A stretch of 64,000 bases of DNA from Neospora caninum Liverpool (lineage: Eukaryota; Apicomplexa; Conoidasida; Eucoccidiorida; Sarcocystidae): the NCBI RefSeq assembly GCF_000208865.1, contig NC_018390.1, positions 661,777-725,776 on the forward strand, written 5' to 3'. A program made the translations under genes and the position numbers. This document shows, piece by piece, positions 49,563 through 60,488 of the stretch. Position 1 is the stretch's first letter. Each line of letters starts with the position of its first letter. A model generated the notes under the pieces. That model searched no databases, was not told the DNA's origin, and saw only the letters and a list, made by a program, of their open reading frames with translations.

Positions 49563-51242
49563 CCCAATCGCGGAAAACAAAGGGTATAGTGGCAATTCGG
49601 TGCCAATCGAAAACTATGAAGAGTGACACAGTTTAATCCAAGGAAATCAAAAGAAAAGGGCTGTTCCCAAGTGTTCGAGACCTCAGAGGAGAACTCGAGC
49701 GCAGTGTTTCCTTGTTATCGAGTTCAGCGGTCAGACACACGGCAACTGCCTTTTGATAGGCGAAATGGCAATCTCAGATTGACAACAAAGCTATAAGAGA
49801 TGAACGGACAATTGTTGACAACAGACATAAACGGACACAGCACACGTGATTACGCCAACGGCCCCTTGGCGTTTCCCATGCTGACTGGTAGAAAGGAGAG
49901 CCAAACCAGGGCTCCGAATTAAAAAAATACGTGCAATACCTATATCTGTTCTGAACTCAGTTGTCCATTGAAATGCTCGTCTTCCGTCTACCACTGTGTA
50001 AAACACTATTTTCCAAGGAATTAAAATCGTTTCCTCTCAGTCGTGAAACCACTGCCTTTCGGAGTTCGCTTGTATAAAACGCTGAATTATCTCGACATAT
50101 ACACACACTGACACGTGTAAGTTTCTTGACAAGTTTGAGTAGAGAGGCACTAAACTAAATTGTTGTGAGAAAGGAAACGTCAACGGCAAACCATACGGTA
50201 ACAAGTGCTCCAGCAAGCGGGGACATCAGATGTAAAGATTGAAATCGTTGAGAATCCTCTGCATCGGTTCAAATATGAGCTGTAGCCACGAGCGGTACGC
50301 ACTGCGGGTAACAGGGGAACCGGGCATGCCAGGATCATCCAGTCCTGGCGGCGCACCCGGCTCATACCTAACACGAATGGGAGATTAAGGTGCATACACT
50401 GCGTTTTCACTCGTGAAGTTCCCATACGAGGAGCGCAGCAGCAACTGCTTTGAGAAGCTCTGCGCTGCCCATATTTTTTTTGATTGGAAAACCACCTCGG
50501 TAAGGCTATCCTGGACAGCTGCAGGGACGGACCATGCTATTTCACAGTCGGTTGTTCCTGAACCATTATTTGCCAAAATGGGTGTGCGATTGAGTCTGAT
50601 GAGTGACGACTAGGTTCCTTTCGGAGGCATAAATATAGCAACACCTACTATATCTGAAGAGACCTGTAGCCACGGTGAACATCGAACGTTCCTATCTATC
50701 TCCATTGAAGCTCGTCCAGAGTGCATGCTTCCCAAGAAATTTCCGTGTCCTTGTGTTAGTGTGCCCTGCTGTTCTGTATTTGCCTAGTGTTTCGACGTCC
50801 AGCTCCTGCAACCTGGCACGTGCTACGGGCGCGTTCACAACGCCATTCGTCTGCCCGAAGCGAGTGATCGAGAAACATATCTGTGCTTTCATCGAACAAT
50901 TGGCGTTGCGCGGACACCACGCAGATAAGGACCACTTCACAGGGAGCACCATTTGGTCGCAGCTGTAATAGGCGGCTTACACTCTTCATGAACCTTCCAC
51001 GTTTCTTGCTTCCAGCAGATAGTGTACCACAGGTCACACAGCTGCCATACAGCAGCCTATCGCAGCCTTGCATTTGCTTCGCAACTCAATGAACAGACAG
51101 TAAGTTTCTTTGTTTCATGACGGCTTTTCACGCATCGATCCATGGCATTTTGGATCCCTCAGAGGTCCACATTACTCTACACCCCTGACAGATTCTCGTT
51201 CCACACAGAACAGTGACACAACATTTGTTTACCGGCGATCGT
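49563..51242. other. Spacer between tandem minus-strand RRM and LeuRS genes
   Basis: About 1.7 kb. It should hold the LeuRS 3' UTR and the promoter and 5' UTR of the RNA-binding protein gene. The local ORFs are short, overlap on both strands and have no recognisable content. Confidence 0.5.
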
Positions 51243-54200
51243 CTAAGTCACGAAGTTGATGATGCGTCGAGCTGGGATAAACACTGTCTTTGCAAATCCT
51301 CTCTCCCCTGACTTCTGTAGGATCTCCCACTTTTTCAGGCATGGGCAACGCTTGGCTAAAGCCGACACCTTTTCCTCGTCATGAACCGAGTTTCGCGGCA
51401 CTTGTACAGTACCCTGTAGCTTTCCATCCACGTGGATCGAGAAATTGATTGACTCAACTGCACTTTCACTTGCAGTCACCTGGCCGCTTCGCGGGCGTTG
51501 TTGACCCGTCTCCTGTGCGGGTGTCGGCCACGTCGCTGAGGCGAGGAGAGACGGCGCAGAGGAATATGGAGAGGCATCTTGGAACGATGAGTGGATCATC
51601 TGCCATAGCTCCTCTGTCACAAACGGGGCAAACGGATGAAGCAACCTGACTAACCCAATGGCGGTACCTACTGACAGCTGGTTTCCTGTCGCTGCCCAGG
51701 CAGTCAATTTCCGAACGTGGGCCATGAGGGCTGCAATAGCGGTATTGAGTGACATCCGTTCAATGTCGGCAGTGACTCGGCCCACCAACGATTTCATGAG
51801 CTCGCGCTCAAAAGAGGACGGAGGAGAATTTCTCAATTTCAGCTTCTTCGAAGTGCCTCCTGTAGAATCGCTTGGCATGGAATTGTCCGCGGTTGCCGTA
51901 CCTGTCGAGCAGCAATTTCCTTCCTTCTCCAGCGAAGAATCCTCGTCAGACACAAGAAGATTCCACACTCTGTTCAGAAAGCGGAAGGCCCCGACCACGC
52001 CTGAAGTATTCCAGTTTTTCCGTGCTTCAAGAGGACCCATGAACAGAAGGTACAGTCGGAGTGAATCAGCTCCGTATATGTCAATAACGGTGTCGGGCGA
52101 TACGACGTTCCCTCGCGACTTTGACATCTTCTCATGCCGACGGTGTAACTTAACGTCTGCATTATTCTTGAGAACAGACACCCCCTTCGGACTCACATCT
52201 ACAGCACTCGCCGGCACCTCTACTCCATACACAGGCTGTCCAGACGGAGTGTGCACGCCGATAAGCATCTCCTGAGAAGCACCGGGTGCCTGGGAAGGCA
52301 AATGGAATCTCTTTCGTGATTTAGTTGAGCTTCCGCCTGGCGCTGCCAGTGCGCCAGATTCACTTTGTTCCCGAGTTAAATTCGCCTTGTCCATGAGCTC
52401 TACCGTTTCCGAAGACACGATCTCTCCCGTGTCTTGCCGTTTAAACATGAAGTACTTTGGCGATCCAAGGATGACACCGGGGGTGACCAGGTGTTGGAAC
52501 GGCTCGTCGCAGGCTACCCGGCCCAGATCACGGAGAACTTTATGCCAAAACCTAGAAACAAAAAATGCGAACCGCCGAGAAAGACTGGGTCTCTTTTTGA
52601 AGGGACGCGTAAAATCTTTGCCCTCCCACAAGCACAGAATTTCACCTGTTGTACGCTAGTAGTGTGCTAGCACAGACGAGCGACAACGATCCCAGTGGAC
52701 GACTCTTTTCTGACATGATACTCCTTTTGCGTGCATCTTTAACGCAAGTAGGGTACTTGCGAGGACGCGCACGTGCGCGTTCCGCACGTTCCTCAGGCCA
52801 TTTGTGTGCCAGGCGTTTCGACTCCTCGGGGTGCGGCACAGCTACGTTCGCCGTTCACGTCGCACTCCGAAGGGTCGCCTGAGCTCGACAGCTTACCGCG
52901 CATAAAGGAGATGGGTGACTGCGTGCTCCTTTCCGCCAACATACATGTCGACAGGCATCCAAAAACGGGCGGCTTCCCTCGCAAACGGCTCTCGCGTGTT
53001 ATGTGGATCGAGAAAGCGAAAAAAGTACCACGAGCTCCCTGCCCATTGGGGCATGGTTGACGTCTCTCTCTGGAGCGAGAACGCCCGTGGTACTTCGCCA
53101 TTCCCCTCCTCTCCAGACGAAGCTGTTCTTGTCCCAAGAGCATCTTGCGTATTGGCTTTGACTGAAGAAGCCATTTTCACACCATCCACTTGCTCCACTG
53201 CCAGCGTCACGTTCCACCACTGTGGCAGACTGTATAACGGCGCCAAGGTGGCTGCCGTCGCTTCATCATGGGTTAACAATGTCGACGGATTCGTTCTCGA
53301 GGAAGTACGTCTATGTGTCTCGCTCTTGCCGTCGCGCTTGCAGGCGGTACTCTCCTCTGAAGTGGGAGTGGCGCTTAGACGTAGAGCGAAGTCTCTTGCT
53401 TCAGTCTCGGTTGTGGTCTGATCGTCCTGACGCGCGACCAGTTCTTCCTTTGGATCTTTTTTCGCACCTTTTAGAGGGAGTTCCTCCGGCAGCAGAACAG
53501 GCAAATCCGCTTCGTTTACCGGAAATACATGGCTTGCCTCTCCCTGTACCCGGCCGCGGACCAATGGAATCGGTTCCCCCCAGAATCGCTGCCTACTGAA
53601 CAGCCAGTCTCGCATGGCGTACCTCACTTCCCGACAGCCTCGTTTGTGCTTCTCAGTGAAGAAACGAATGACCTCCTGTCTTGCACATCCCAGGTTCTTG
53701 CCGTTGAGAGAAAGGATTCCTTCAGCTGACGAGTTCACCAACTTTGCTTCTAAAAAATTTGAGGAACAGGATGGTGGCGGCTCCACTCTTCCGTATCCCT
53801 CGGCTATGTGCGCGGCACGAGAGCTTTCAATACCTTCGCCAGAGTATCCTGTGTCTTGTTCGCCTGAAGCCCCCGAGTTCGGGCTCACATCCCCACCCGC
53901 ATTTTCATTAGGTTCACCACCTTTGCTTGTTCTCTGGTCCACTTCAAATCTCTTCACCTCCGATGGTTTATCAACTTGAAAACTCTTCTTAGTTTCTCCA
54001 TTCACGTCAAGGATATGCGCGACATCTATTCCCCTTTGTTGGGCGAATTCGCGCGCCCTGGGTTCACTCTCTGGAGCCACCAGTAGAGCATCCATCTCAT
54101 TGTATAAGCCTCCGAAGCCATGCAGCTGAGTGAAAAGGCTGTCGCTTATCCACACGGGAAGTTTCTTTGCTGGGATAAGGGGATGATCAACCTCCACACC

Positions 54201-56613
54201 GGCAAAGTAGCCTTCAGAGAGTTCTTCTTTGCCCGACACCATTTTCCCACCGGTAGCCTTCTTTGTGGAGCAGTCCCTAGACGAGGGGGTTCGGGCAAGA
54301 ACACTGGCTGCCGGATGAGAACTATGAATCACGACGAACGTGACCCCAAAAATTAACTCGGGGGAGGTCGCCACACATCGGAGGCGCTTTGGAACTACGG
54401 CGGACCCCACACAGTTGCCCTTAAAGCCGGAGCGTTCCTGTCCGTGTCTGTGTGTCTCATTGCGCGCTTTCACCCCATCACGGCAATCCGAAACAGCGAG
54501 ATCTAGCAGCAGCACATCCCGGCGGCCAATCCAGTTGCGCTGCATACGTTTGACGTCGGCTGGCCAGTCAAGCGTCTCGAGGCCTGCTAGGAGCTGATCT
54601 GCATACGCCGTGATCCGAAGGTGCCACTGTCGCAGCATGCGAGAGGTTACGGGGAAGCCGCCTCGTTCGCTGAAACCGTCAATCACCTCCTCATTGGCTA
54701 ACACAGTGCCTGGAAAGGAAATACCGCACACACCCTTCAGCAGTCGCAGTGCACAGATACGCACCTTCAAGAGCATACGCCCGTTCACGTATGGCAATCA
54801 ACCACAGATTTGGCGGCGGGTACTCGAGGCCGTCTCTACCTCACAAAGATGTCTTTCGGATAGGGGAAATCCTGCTGTTCAAAGTGATCAACTGCCCACG
54901 CAATGTTTTAGCGACAGTCAGGGAAAGCCTCAGGCTAAGGGTCATCTGACATTCGACGGCTACTGACGGCGCATGCGCGGAAAAACCTGAGTACATCCTC
55001 GCACTCGTACGGCTACGCCCGTCTGCCTTACCGAGGTCTTCACACCAGTTGACATTCGCAAGCTTTTCGTATACGAGCCCCCGCTTCATCATCTGCACGA
55101 CGATCCACTGAGTCCAGCGATAAAACTCAGGACTGCTGGTGTTGACTTCCCGTCGCCAATCGACGCAGACGCCCAGTCTTTGCAGCTGCTGGCGAAAACG
55201 GTCGATGTTCCGCCGAACAGACAAACACGGAGAAATTCCAGAAGCCACTGCGTGTTGTTCTGCTGGGAGTCCGAAAGAATCCCACCCCATAACATGCAAG
55301 ACGTCTGGATGAGGAGGAGTTTCTCGCGCTCGCGAGGCGCACTCTGGGACCGCCGCCGGTGCTTCCTCGCCTGGTGCATTTTCCGCTGCACATGTAACGT
55401 GGGCTTCCTGTTTCACGCCTTGGTCAAGAGCGTCGCGAATGGACGTACGGACTGGCCTGAAAGGCTGCGCCCGAGATTCATGTGCAGATCGGGTCTCCTG
55501 ATGCGAGGTGCTCTCCAGACTCCCGCTCAACTCGGTCAGAGGCGACTCCGCCGGCTGGTGTCCTGAACCTACACCGTTTGTAGCACGTGCCGCCGCACTC
55601 GGGAGTACAGAAATGTTATTGCGTGTGGCAGCGGCACACCGACTCTGGTCGGTCTTCTCTCTTGATTTCACAAGCTCTCCGCGAAGGCGAAGACGCTGGT
55701 ACCTCGCGACAACGTCGGCTATAGTGTAGGTGAGGCTGTGCCCAACATGCAGTCCTTCCCCGGAAGGATAGGGGATCATGGAGAGAATGTAGAACTTGCG
55801 CCTCTCTTGGAAGCTGGGAAACGCCTCGGTCGAACTCGGCTGGGTGCCTTTCTCGTCTGGCGACGGGAGCCCTGCGAATGGGCGAGCCTCTAGCGTGGGT
55901 AACCTAGCATCGGATACACGACGCGACTGTTCCGCATCTCCTTGCCCCGGTAGAGGGGGGGAGAAGTCTCCAGCGTTCTCCGCATAGTATCTGGACCACT
56001 TGCTTTCGATCTCCTTGAACGGGTAGAGTCCAACCGCGGAAGACGAGAGAGACGGAGAAGGAGCCTCGAGAGGAGGCGGAGACGGCGAGCGGCAAGTTAT
56101 GAACGGAGAAAGCTTTCTATCCGCTCTGACACTCGCAGCGATAAGGAAACGTCTCTCGTTAGTAGACAAAGTCGGAAAGGCGTACGGGCCACGTCGTCCT
56201 CTGAAACGATTCAACTGAACGCCACATCCTCTACACGCGTTGCCACGGTGTGGGAAAAGGAAAGCTCGTGACGGACTGCTCGGCCATATCGGCTCCGCGC
56301 CGAGTTCCTCTATCGCAAAATCCGGAATAGCTGCGCGGGCCCATGATGGCGTTCGCTTCCTCCCTGAAGCACATTTTATGGAGCTCGAGGTGACTGAGCG
56401 TGACCAGGTAGACGAAGCAATGCGAAGAGGAGTCCACCAACGACCGTTACGGTGGCCAAGCCATTTCGATGGGGACAGGGAGGAATCGACCGTACCGAGA
56501 CCGGCTCCAAGTACGCGTCCGTTGGTTTCACAAATGTTTCGTGTCCAAAAAGAAACGAGGAGAAAGACCAAAAGCGGTTTTCCACCGACGTGAACACGGG
56601 GAGCTCCGCGCAT
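51243..56613 (-). CDS. Organellar (bacterial-type) leucyl-tRNA synthetase
   Basis: Three exons join in phase to about 1,567 residues: 56613-55032, 54709-52897 and 52551-51243. Family marks run in order: YPFKEIESKWSRYY, PYPSGEGLHVGHSLTY (HIGH motif as HVGH), DVLHVMGWDSFGLPAEQHA, NWC then GTVLANEEVIDGFSERGG, MQRNWIGR, MRDWLFSRQRFWGEPIP, QWAGSSWYFFRFLDP, and KMSKSRGNVVSPD. The order and motifs are those of bacterial LeuRS. The first 190 residues hold a hydrophobic leader (PLLVFLLVSFWT) and a long basic, serine-rich stretch, as in apicoplast bipartite targeting; dual mitochondrial import is possible. It charges tRNA-Leu for organelle translation. The protein is much longer than the usual 850-900 residues because of polar insertions. 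The CP1 editing domain is present but its active-site motifs are changed (see findings). Confidence 0.95.
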
Positions 56614-58399
56614 TATACGAACAATGTGAAGGGAACTCGGCGGCCTCAGCTATGAGAGGGGCGCAGATTCGCAACCGCTCACCTGCTATGTTGACCCACA
56701 AAGGGTGTGAGCACCTGGAACAGCCTCAGCGCCAATCTGCTACCGCCCTCACGAGATAGACCGGGCCACCCTGGAAAGGGGAGCACGCGGAGGTCCCTTC
56801 ATTCATCTGCTGGCCGGAGGCAAGCAACGCGGTACTTCGGAAGGTGAGAGCCTGACCGCTTATGCGGCTAAAGCGCTACAGATTAACAAGGTCCTTCAGC
56901 AAAAAGAAAGAAATATCTGTTCTCACCGCATCTGTCCGCTGGCAACCAAAGTGGGTAGGCCCAAGCTGGGCTTCGCGGGGTCAAAGTGAAAGGAAATGCT
57001 GTCTCGTCCAGCGATTGGCACGCGAACAGACGGAAGAGTGGTTGCGGAACAGATGAAGTGAAGGAGGCCAAGACCTCACACATTTGCTGCGATTTCTTTT
57101 ATTGCAGCACCTCTCCTTTAACTGCACGATCATGACGAGCTTGCAGAATATCGTTGTTGGTTTCGACGACTCCGTCCCCGGACCGCGTTTCTGCCCGCAA
57201 ACCACGCGAACATGCAGTTAGAAAACTGTCCCAAAACTCTCAGAAAGGCGAAGGTGCGCCCAAAACTCGCTCGTCGCTCTCACCAAAGAGGAGAGACATT
57301 CAAACAGAGAACAGCATCCCAGTAGCCACCCCCCTAAAAAAACTGCAGCCGCCGCATGCACTTGCTGGCACATGCAGAACAAGGAGTATGGTATGAAGAG
57401 AAAGCAGCCCTTGATGCAAGTGAAGAGCACACACTCCTTCCACAATGGAATAGCTGTGGAACAGGATTCGGGAAGCTGTGTTTTTTGGGGTATAACAGTT
57501 TCAATCGACTATATAGGAATCATGGCAACAACGGCTGTCAGCATCTGTTCTACTAGCGACCAGCTCGACCGCCAAAGAACAGCATGTGTTGCCCAGAAGA
57601 CACTCGGATGCTCCCTCTTCGCTTTCTTGGCTGCAGAGGTTCGACTGAAGAAATGTGAAAAATGTTTTACGTTCCCCGAATGTCATGCTGCCTTGAGTGG
57701 CTTTCTCTGCTCGGACAGTTTGTTTCGAGGAGTGCTCAGCCTTCTGGTGGTTGCCAATAGTGTCACGCGCGGCTGCATGCATGCTAGTGACGTCCGGCTG
57801 TGGAACGCATTCTCCTGTACGCACGGCCGCTGCCCGGACCAACCTTTCCAGGTGTTACCACTTTCGCCATTTCTCCCTTGATTTAGCCGGCTTCCGGCCT
57901 CATTTTCGAATAAAGGTATTACACTCCATATGGGTGTGTCATGCCACGTGGCCATGTGTCTCCATGTGGAGCAGGAGTCCCAATCAAAGCTCACTGGCAG
58001 CCTCATCGTTATATCTGTTTTGGGTTTGGCAAGGGGAAACGTTCGGGCTCAACAGCTGCGGATGGTTTTCAGACATTGCCGCTAGCAGCAAACCAAAATA
58101 CAAAAAACAGTAGCGTATAAAGCGTCAAAAAACCAGCAATACTATGGTGAGTTCGCCGGTATGGATAGAAGTGGAATAGAGTGATCGAAGTGAGAACAAC
58201 TAAGGTTTACACCCACTTCAGTTGTAACACCTCACACGAGCACCTCCCGACCTTTTCAACTACAGCTTTGTGGAGGAAGCCACCCGGGAACGCTGACATT
58301 GCATCTTCAGGCGACTCGCGGAGTCATCTTTCTCTCCGCTTCCGAAGACGCTGCACCAGAATACCCCCATAAATGGATCACCATATAAGAAATTGTGCC
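56614..58399. other. Intergenic region upstream of LeuRS
   Basis: About 1.8 kb, holding the LeuRS 5' region and the 3' UTR of the membrane protein gene. A plus-strand ORF at 57372-57881 (169 residues, cysteine-rich) has no domain and no flanking exon, so I do not call it. TGCATGC elements occur at 57354-57360 (minus) and 57774-57780. Confidence 0.5.
57354..57360 (-). promoter_or_regulatory. TGCATGC motif upstream of LeuRS
   Basis: An exact TGCATGC on the minus strand, about 740 bp upstream of the LeuRS ATG. This heptamer is a recurrent element upstream of coccidian genes and resembles ApiAP2 binding sites. Chance occurrence is possible. Confidence 0.25.
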
Positions 58400-59512
58400 T
58401 TATTCTGGGAGCACTTTTGTGGGCGTTTGCTGTTCGAGTCGGGTTGTTTCACCAACTCGGCAATGCAGTGCCTGCATGACTTGCCAACAGAACACAGCCG
58501 ATACAAAGTGTAAACCCAACGTTAAGACGAAACAGGGATCCAACAGCAGTAAATACGCGTTTTGGCTTGTCGTTGTGGTTAGTGATATCCACAACAGAAG
58601 CACACCACCGACCACCCGCAAGGTGAAAAGCGAGTAAAACGTAAGGGCTGTCCATAAAACGGAAAGCGACAGACCCCCGAAGCTTATAGTGACCCACTCG
58701 ATGCTACCAGACCTGGGCATCTCGGCACCTAGATGTGGTATCTCTCGCCATGTTACCAGGATGGGAAGATATGGTCCCAAACAGACTTGCAACGGGCGCA
58801 GCCGATGACGAAAAAGACGTGCAGCTCCAGCAAATGTGTCTGGCACGGCGAAAACTGTAAATCTCAAGCAGGTCATGAAGAGCTGCGAAGGAGCATTGAG
58901 CAGCCTCTCCAGAATGAGCGCTACGGACAACACGTATTGCAGAGCGTGGAGGGGCCGTTCCGTTTTGATGGCAATGCAAACCTGCACTGCATAATAGCTG
59001 CATGCGAAAAAAAGCATATATTGGTGACACCGAGTCGACGGTTCCTGCATATTAACGGCCGTAAGGGGTTTACCCAAAGACCACACAAAGCATGTGAAAG
59101 CGAAACCCATCAGCACTCCATATACGATTGCTGCGTGATCTGCATGGCTGATCACGAAAGTTTTTTTCAGCCACAAATCAAAAATAACGAAAAGACATAA
59201 TCCAAAGGAGACTGAAAAACAAGCGCACCACAAAACTGCATTGGCGTCAAGTAACAATGGTACGGCTTGGTCTGGAATCCTGCTTTGCCCGACAGAAAAT
59301 GTCGCCGGTACCAGAGCCGCGATGAACGCCATGTTTTTCCAAATTGCCTTGGATGTTAGGTGCCCGGATACACGTAGCGCAGAGGAACTTTCCCATCGAG
59401 AGTTGTAATGTGGAAGCAACAAATTTCGATTCTCCTTTCGCACCCATGCTTTATGCCCATAGGCAGTTGAATTTGCCGGACCGGAAGCTCTTTCCTCTTC
59501 GAGAAAGCACAT
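58400..59512 (-). CDS. Unrecognised multi-pass membrane protein in a single exon
   Basis: An uninterrupted frame runs from the first ATG (59512; MCFLEEERAS) to 58400, about 370 residues. After a polar N-terminus of about 60 residues come roughly seven to nine hydrophobic segments, among them VLWCACFSVSFGLCLFVIF, GVLMGFAFTCFVWSL, YMLFFACSYYAVQVCIAI, FGGLSLSVLWTALTFYSLF and LTLGLHFVSAVFCWQVM. The short tail (ETTRLEQQTPTKVLPE) is polar. I do not recognise the family. The length without stops and the regular spacing of hydrophobic segments argue for a real gene, but there is no known motif. An intronless gene stands out among intron-rich neighbours. An extra 5' exon cannot be excluded. Confidence 0.62.
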   Translation of the reverse strand: MCFLEEERASGPANSTAYGHKAWVRKENRNLLLPHYNSRWESSSALRVSGHLTSKAIWKNMAFIAALVPATFSVGQSRIPDQAVPLLLDANAVLWCACFSVSFGLCLFVIFDLWLKKTFVISHADHAAIVYGVLMGFAFTCFVWSLGKPLTAVNMQEPSTRCHQYMLFFACSYYAVQVCIAIKTERPLHALQYVLSVALILERLLNAPSQLFMTCLRFTVFAVPDTFAGAARLFRHRLRPLQVCLGPYLPILVTWREIPHLGAEMPRSGSIEWVTISFGGLSLSVLWTALTFYSLFTLRVVGGVLLLWISLTTTTSQNAYLLLLDPCFVLTLGLHFVSAVFCWQVMQALHCRVGETTRLEQQTPTKVLPE

Positions 59513-60488
59513 ATCATTTGCTAGCAACTAGGATACGGTACAGCAATCATTTGTTAAGTCAGGTCCCTACACTGCACCCGAAACGGCTCCCATGTCATGT
59601 AAAGCACTGTGGGCCCCGAGAGGTTTGGGGCTGCGGCTGCTTTGTCGGGAGTTCCAACATTCAGATGGTAATTCGATTGTGTGAACCAGCGTTTCGCTAG
59701 CCCGCTCGTGCGTATATGCAGCTCCATTTCTGTGGCATGGCGTCCTTCAGGCGACAGCAGACAGGGACTTCAGCCAGATCTTGAATAAGGCCCCTCCATG
59801 CATTTTCTGTTCCCTTCCGTGTTGCTCCCTTGTTTAGTAAGACGGCCTTCGAACCTCGCTCAGGGTGCCCACACTCCCCGTGTGCTTGTTAACACCCCGT
59901 GCCTCTTTTTAATAAATCAAAAACCAACAAGGAAGATCAATTGGCGTAACTGTACATGGGACGATAGACCTCTCCTCCGTGCACACCACGAAACCCAGTA
60001 CGGCATGAGAGCAGTAGAAAATACCCGAAGAGGGAGAATACTGTCCGCCCGACCCTGTTTCCCCAACCCTATCTCTATTGTGGGGAGTTTACGCTTGATC
60101 AACGGCTGCGCCTGGCGTTGCATATTTCGTTCTGGTAGCCGGCGTTGTGTCCAGGTAAGCAGACAAGTGCAACTTGGATGGAGACTCGTTGATGCGAGGC
60201 GGTGGTCGCTGAATGTACAGTCAACAAAGACTGGGACTTCACAACCCGAGAGAGCTAACTATTGCAGAACACAGTGAGCCAGCTCGCTGCTGCGGGGAGC
60301 TGAAAGCCGAGGTCGCACATGCAAATCTGCCACGTTCTACCAGCATAGCAAAAACGTTCATTTGCGAAAGGTGAATCTCCTGAAAAGCCGCAAAAGTGCG
60401 TCATGGAACTGGCATGTAGGGCCGCCGTAGCTTCCAGAAGGCCACCGGACCTCCGCCGGCTTGTGACGCGAGACAACGGACCCTAAAG
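59513..60488. other. Divergent promoter region between membrane protein and NEK kinase
   Basis: About 1 kb between divergent start codons. It should hold both promoters and 5' UTRs. Small ORFs at 59798-60277 have no support. No RNA gene or repeat was seen. Confidence 0.5.

Noticed and set aside
57372..57881. A 169-residue cysteine-rich plus-strand ORF
   Set aside because: It has no signal peptide, no known cysteine pattern and no flanking exons, and it lies in a LeuRS upstream region with ORFs on both strands.
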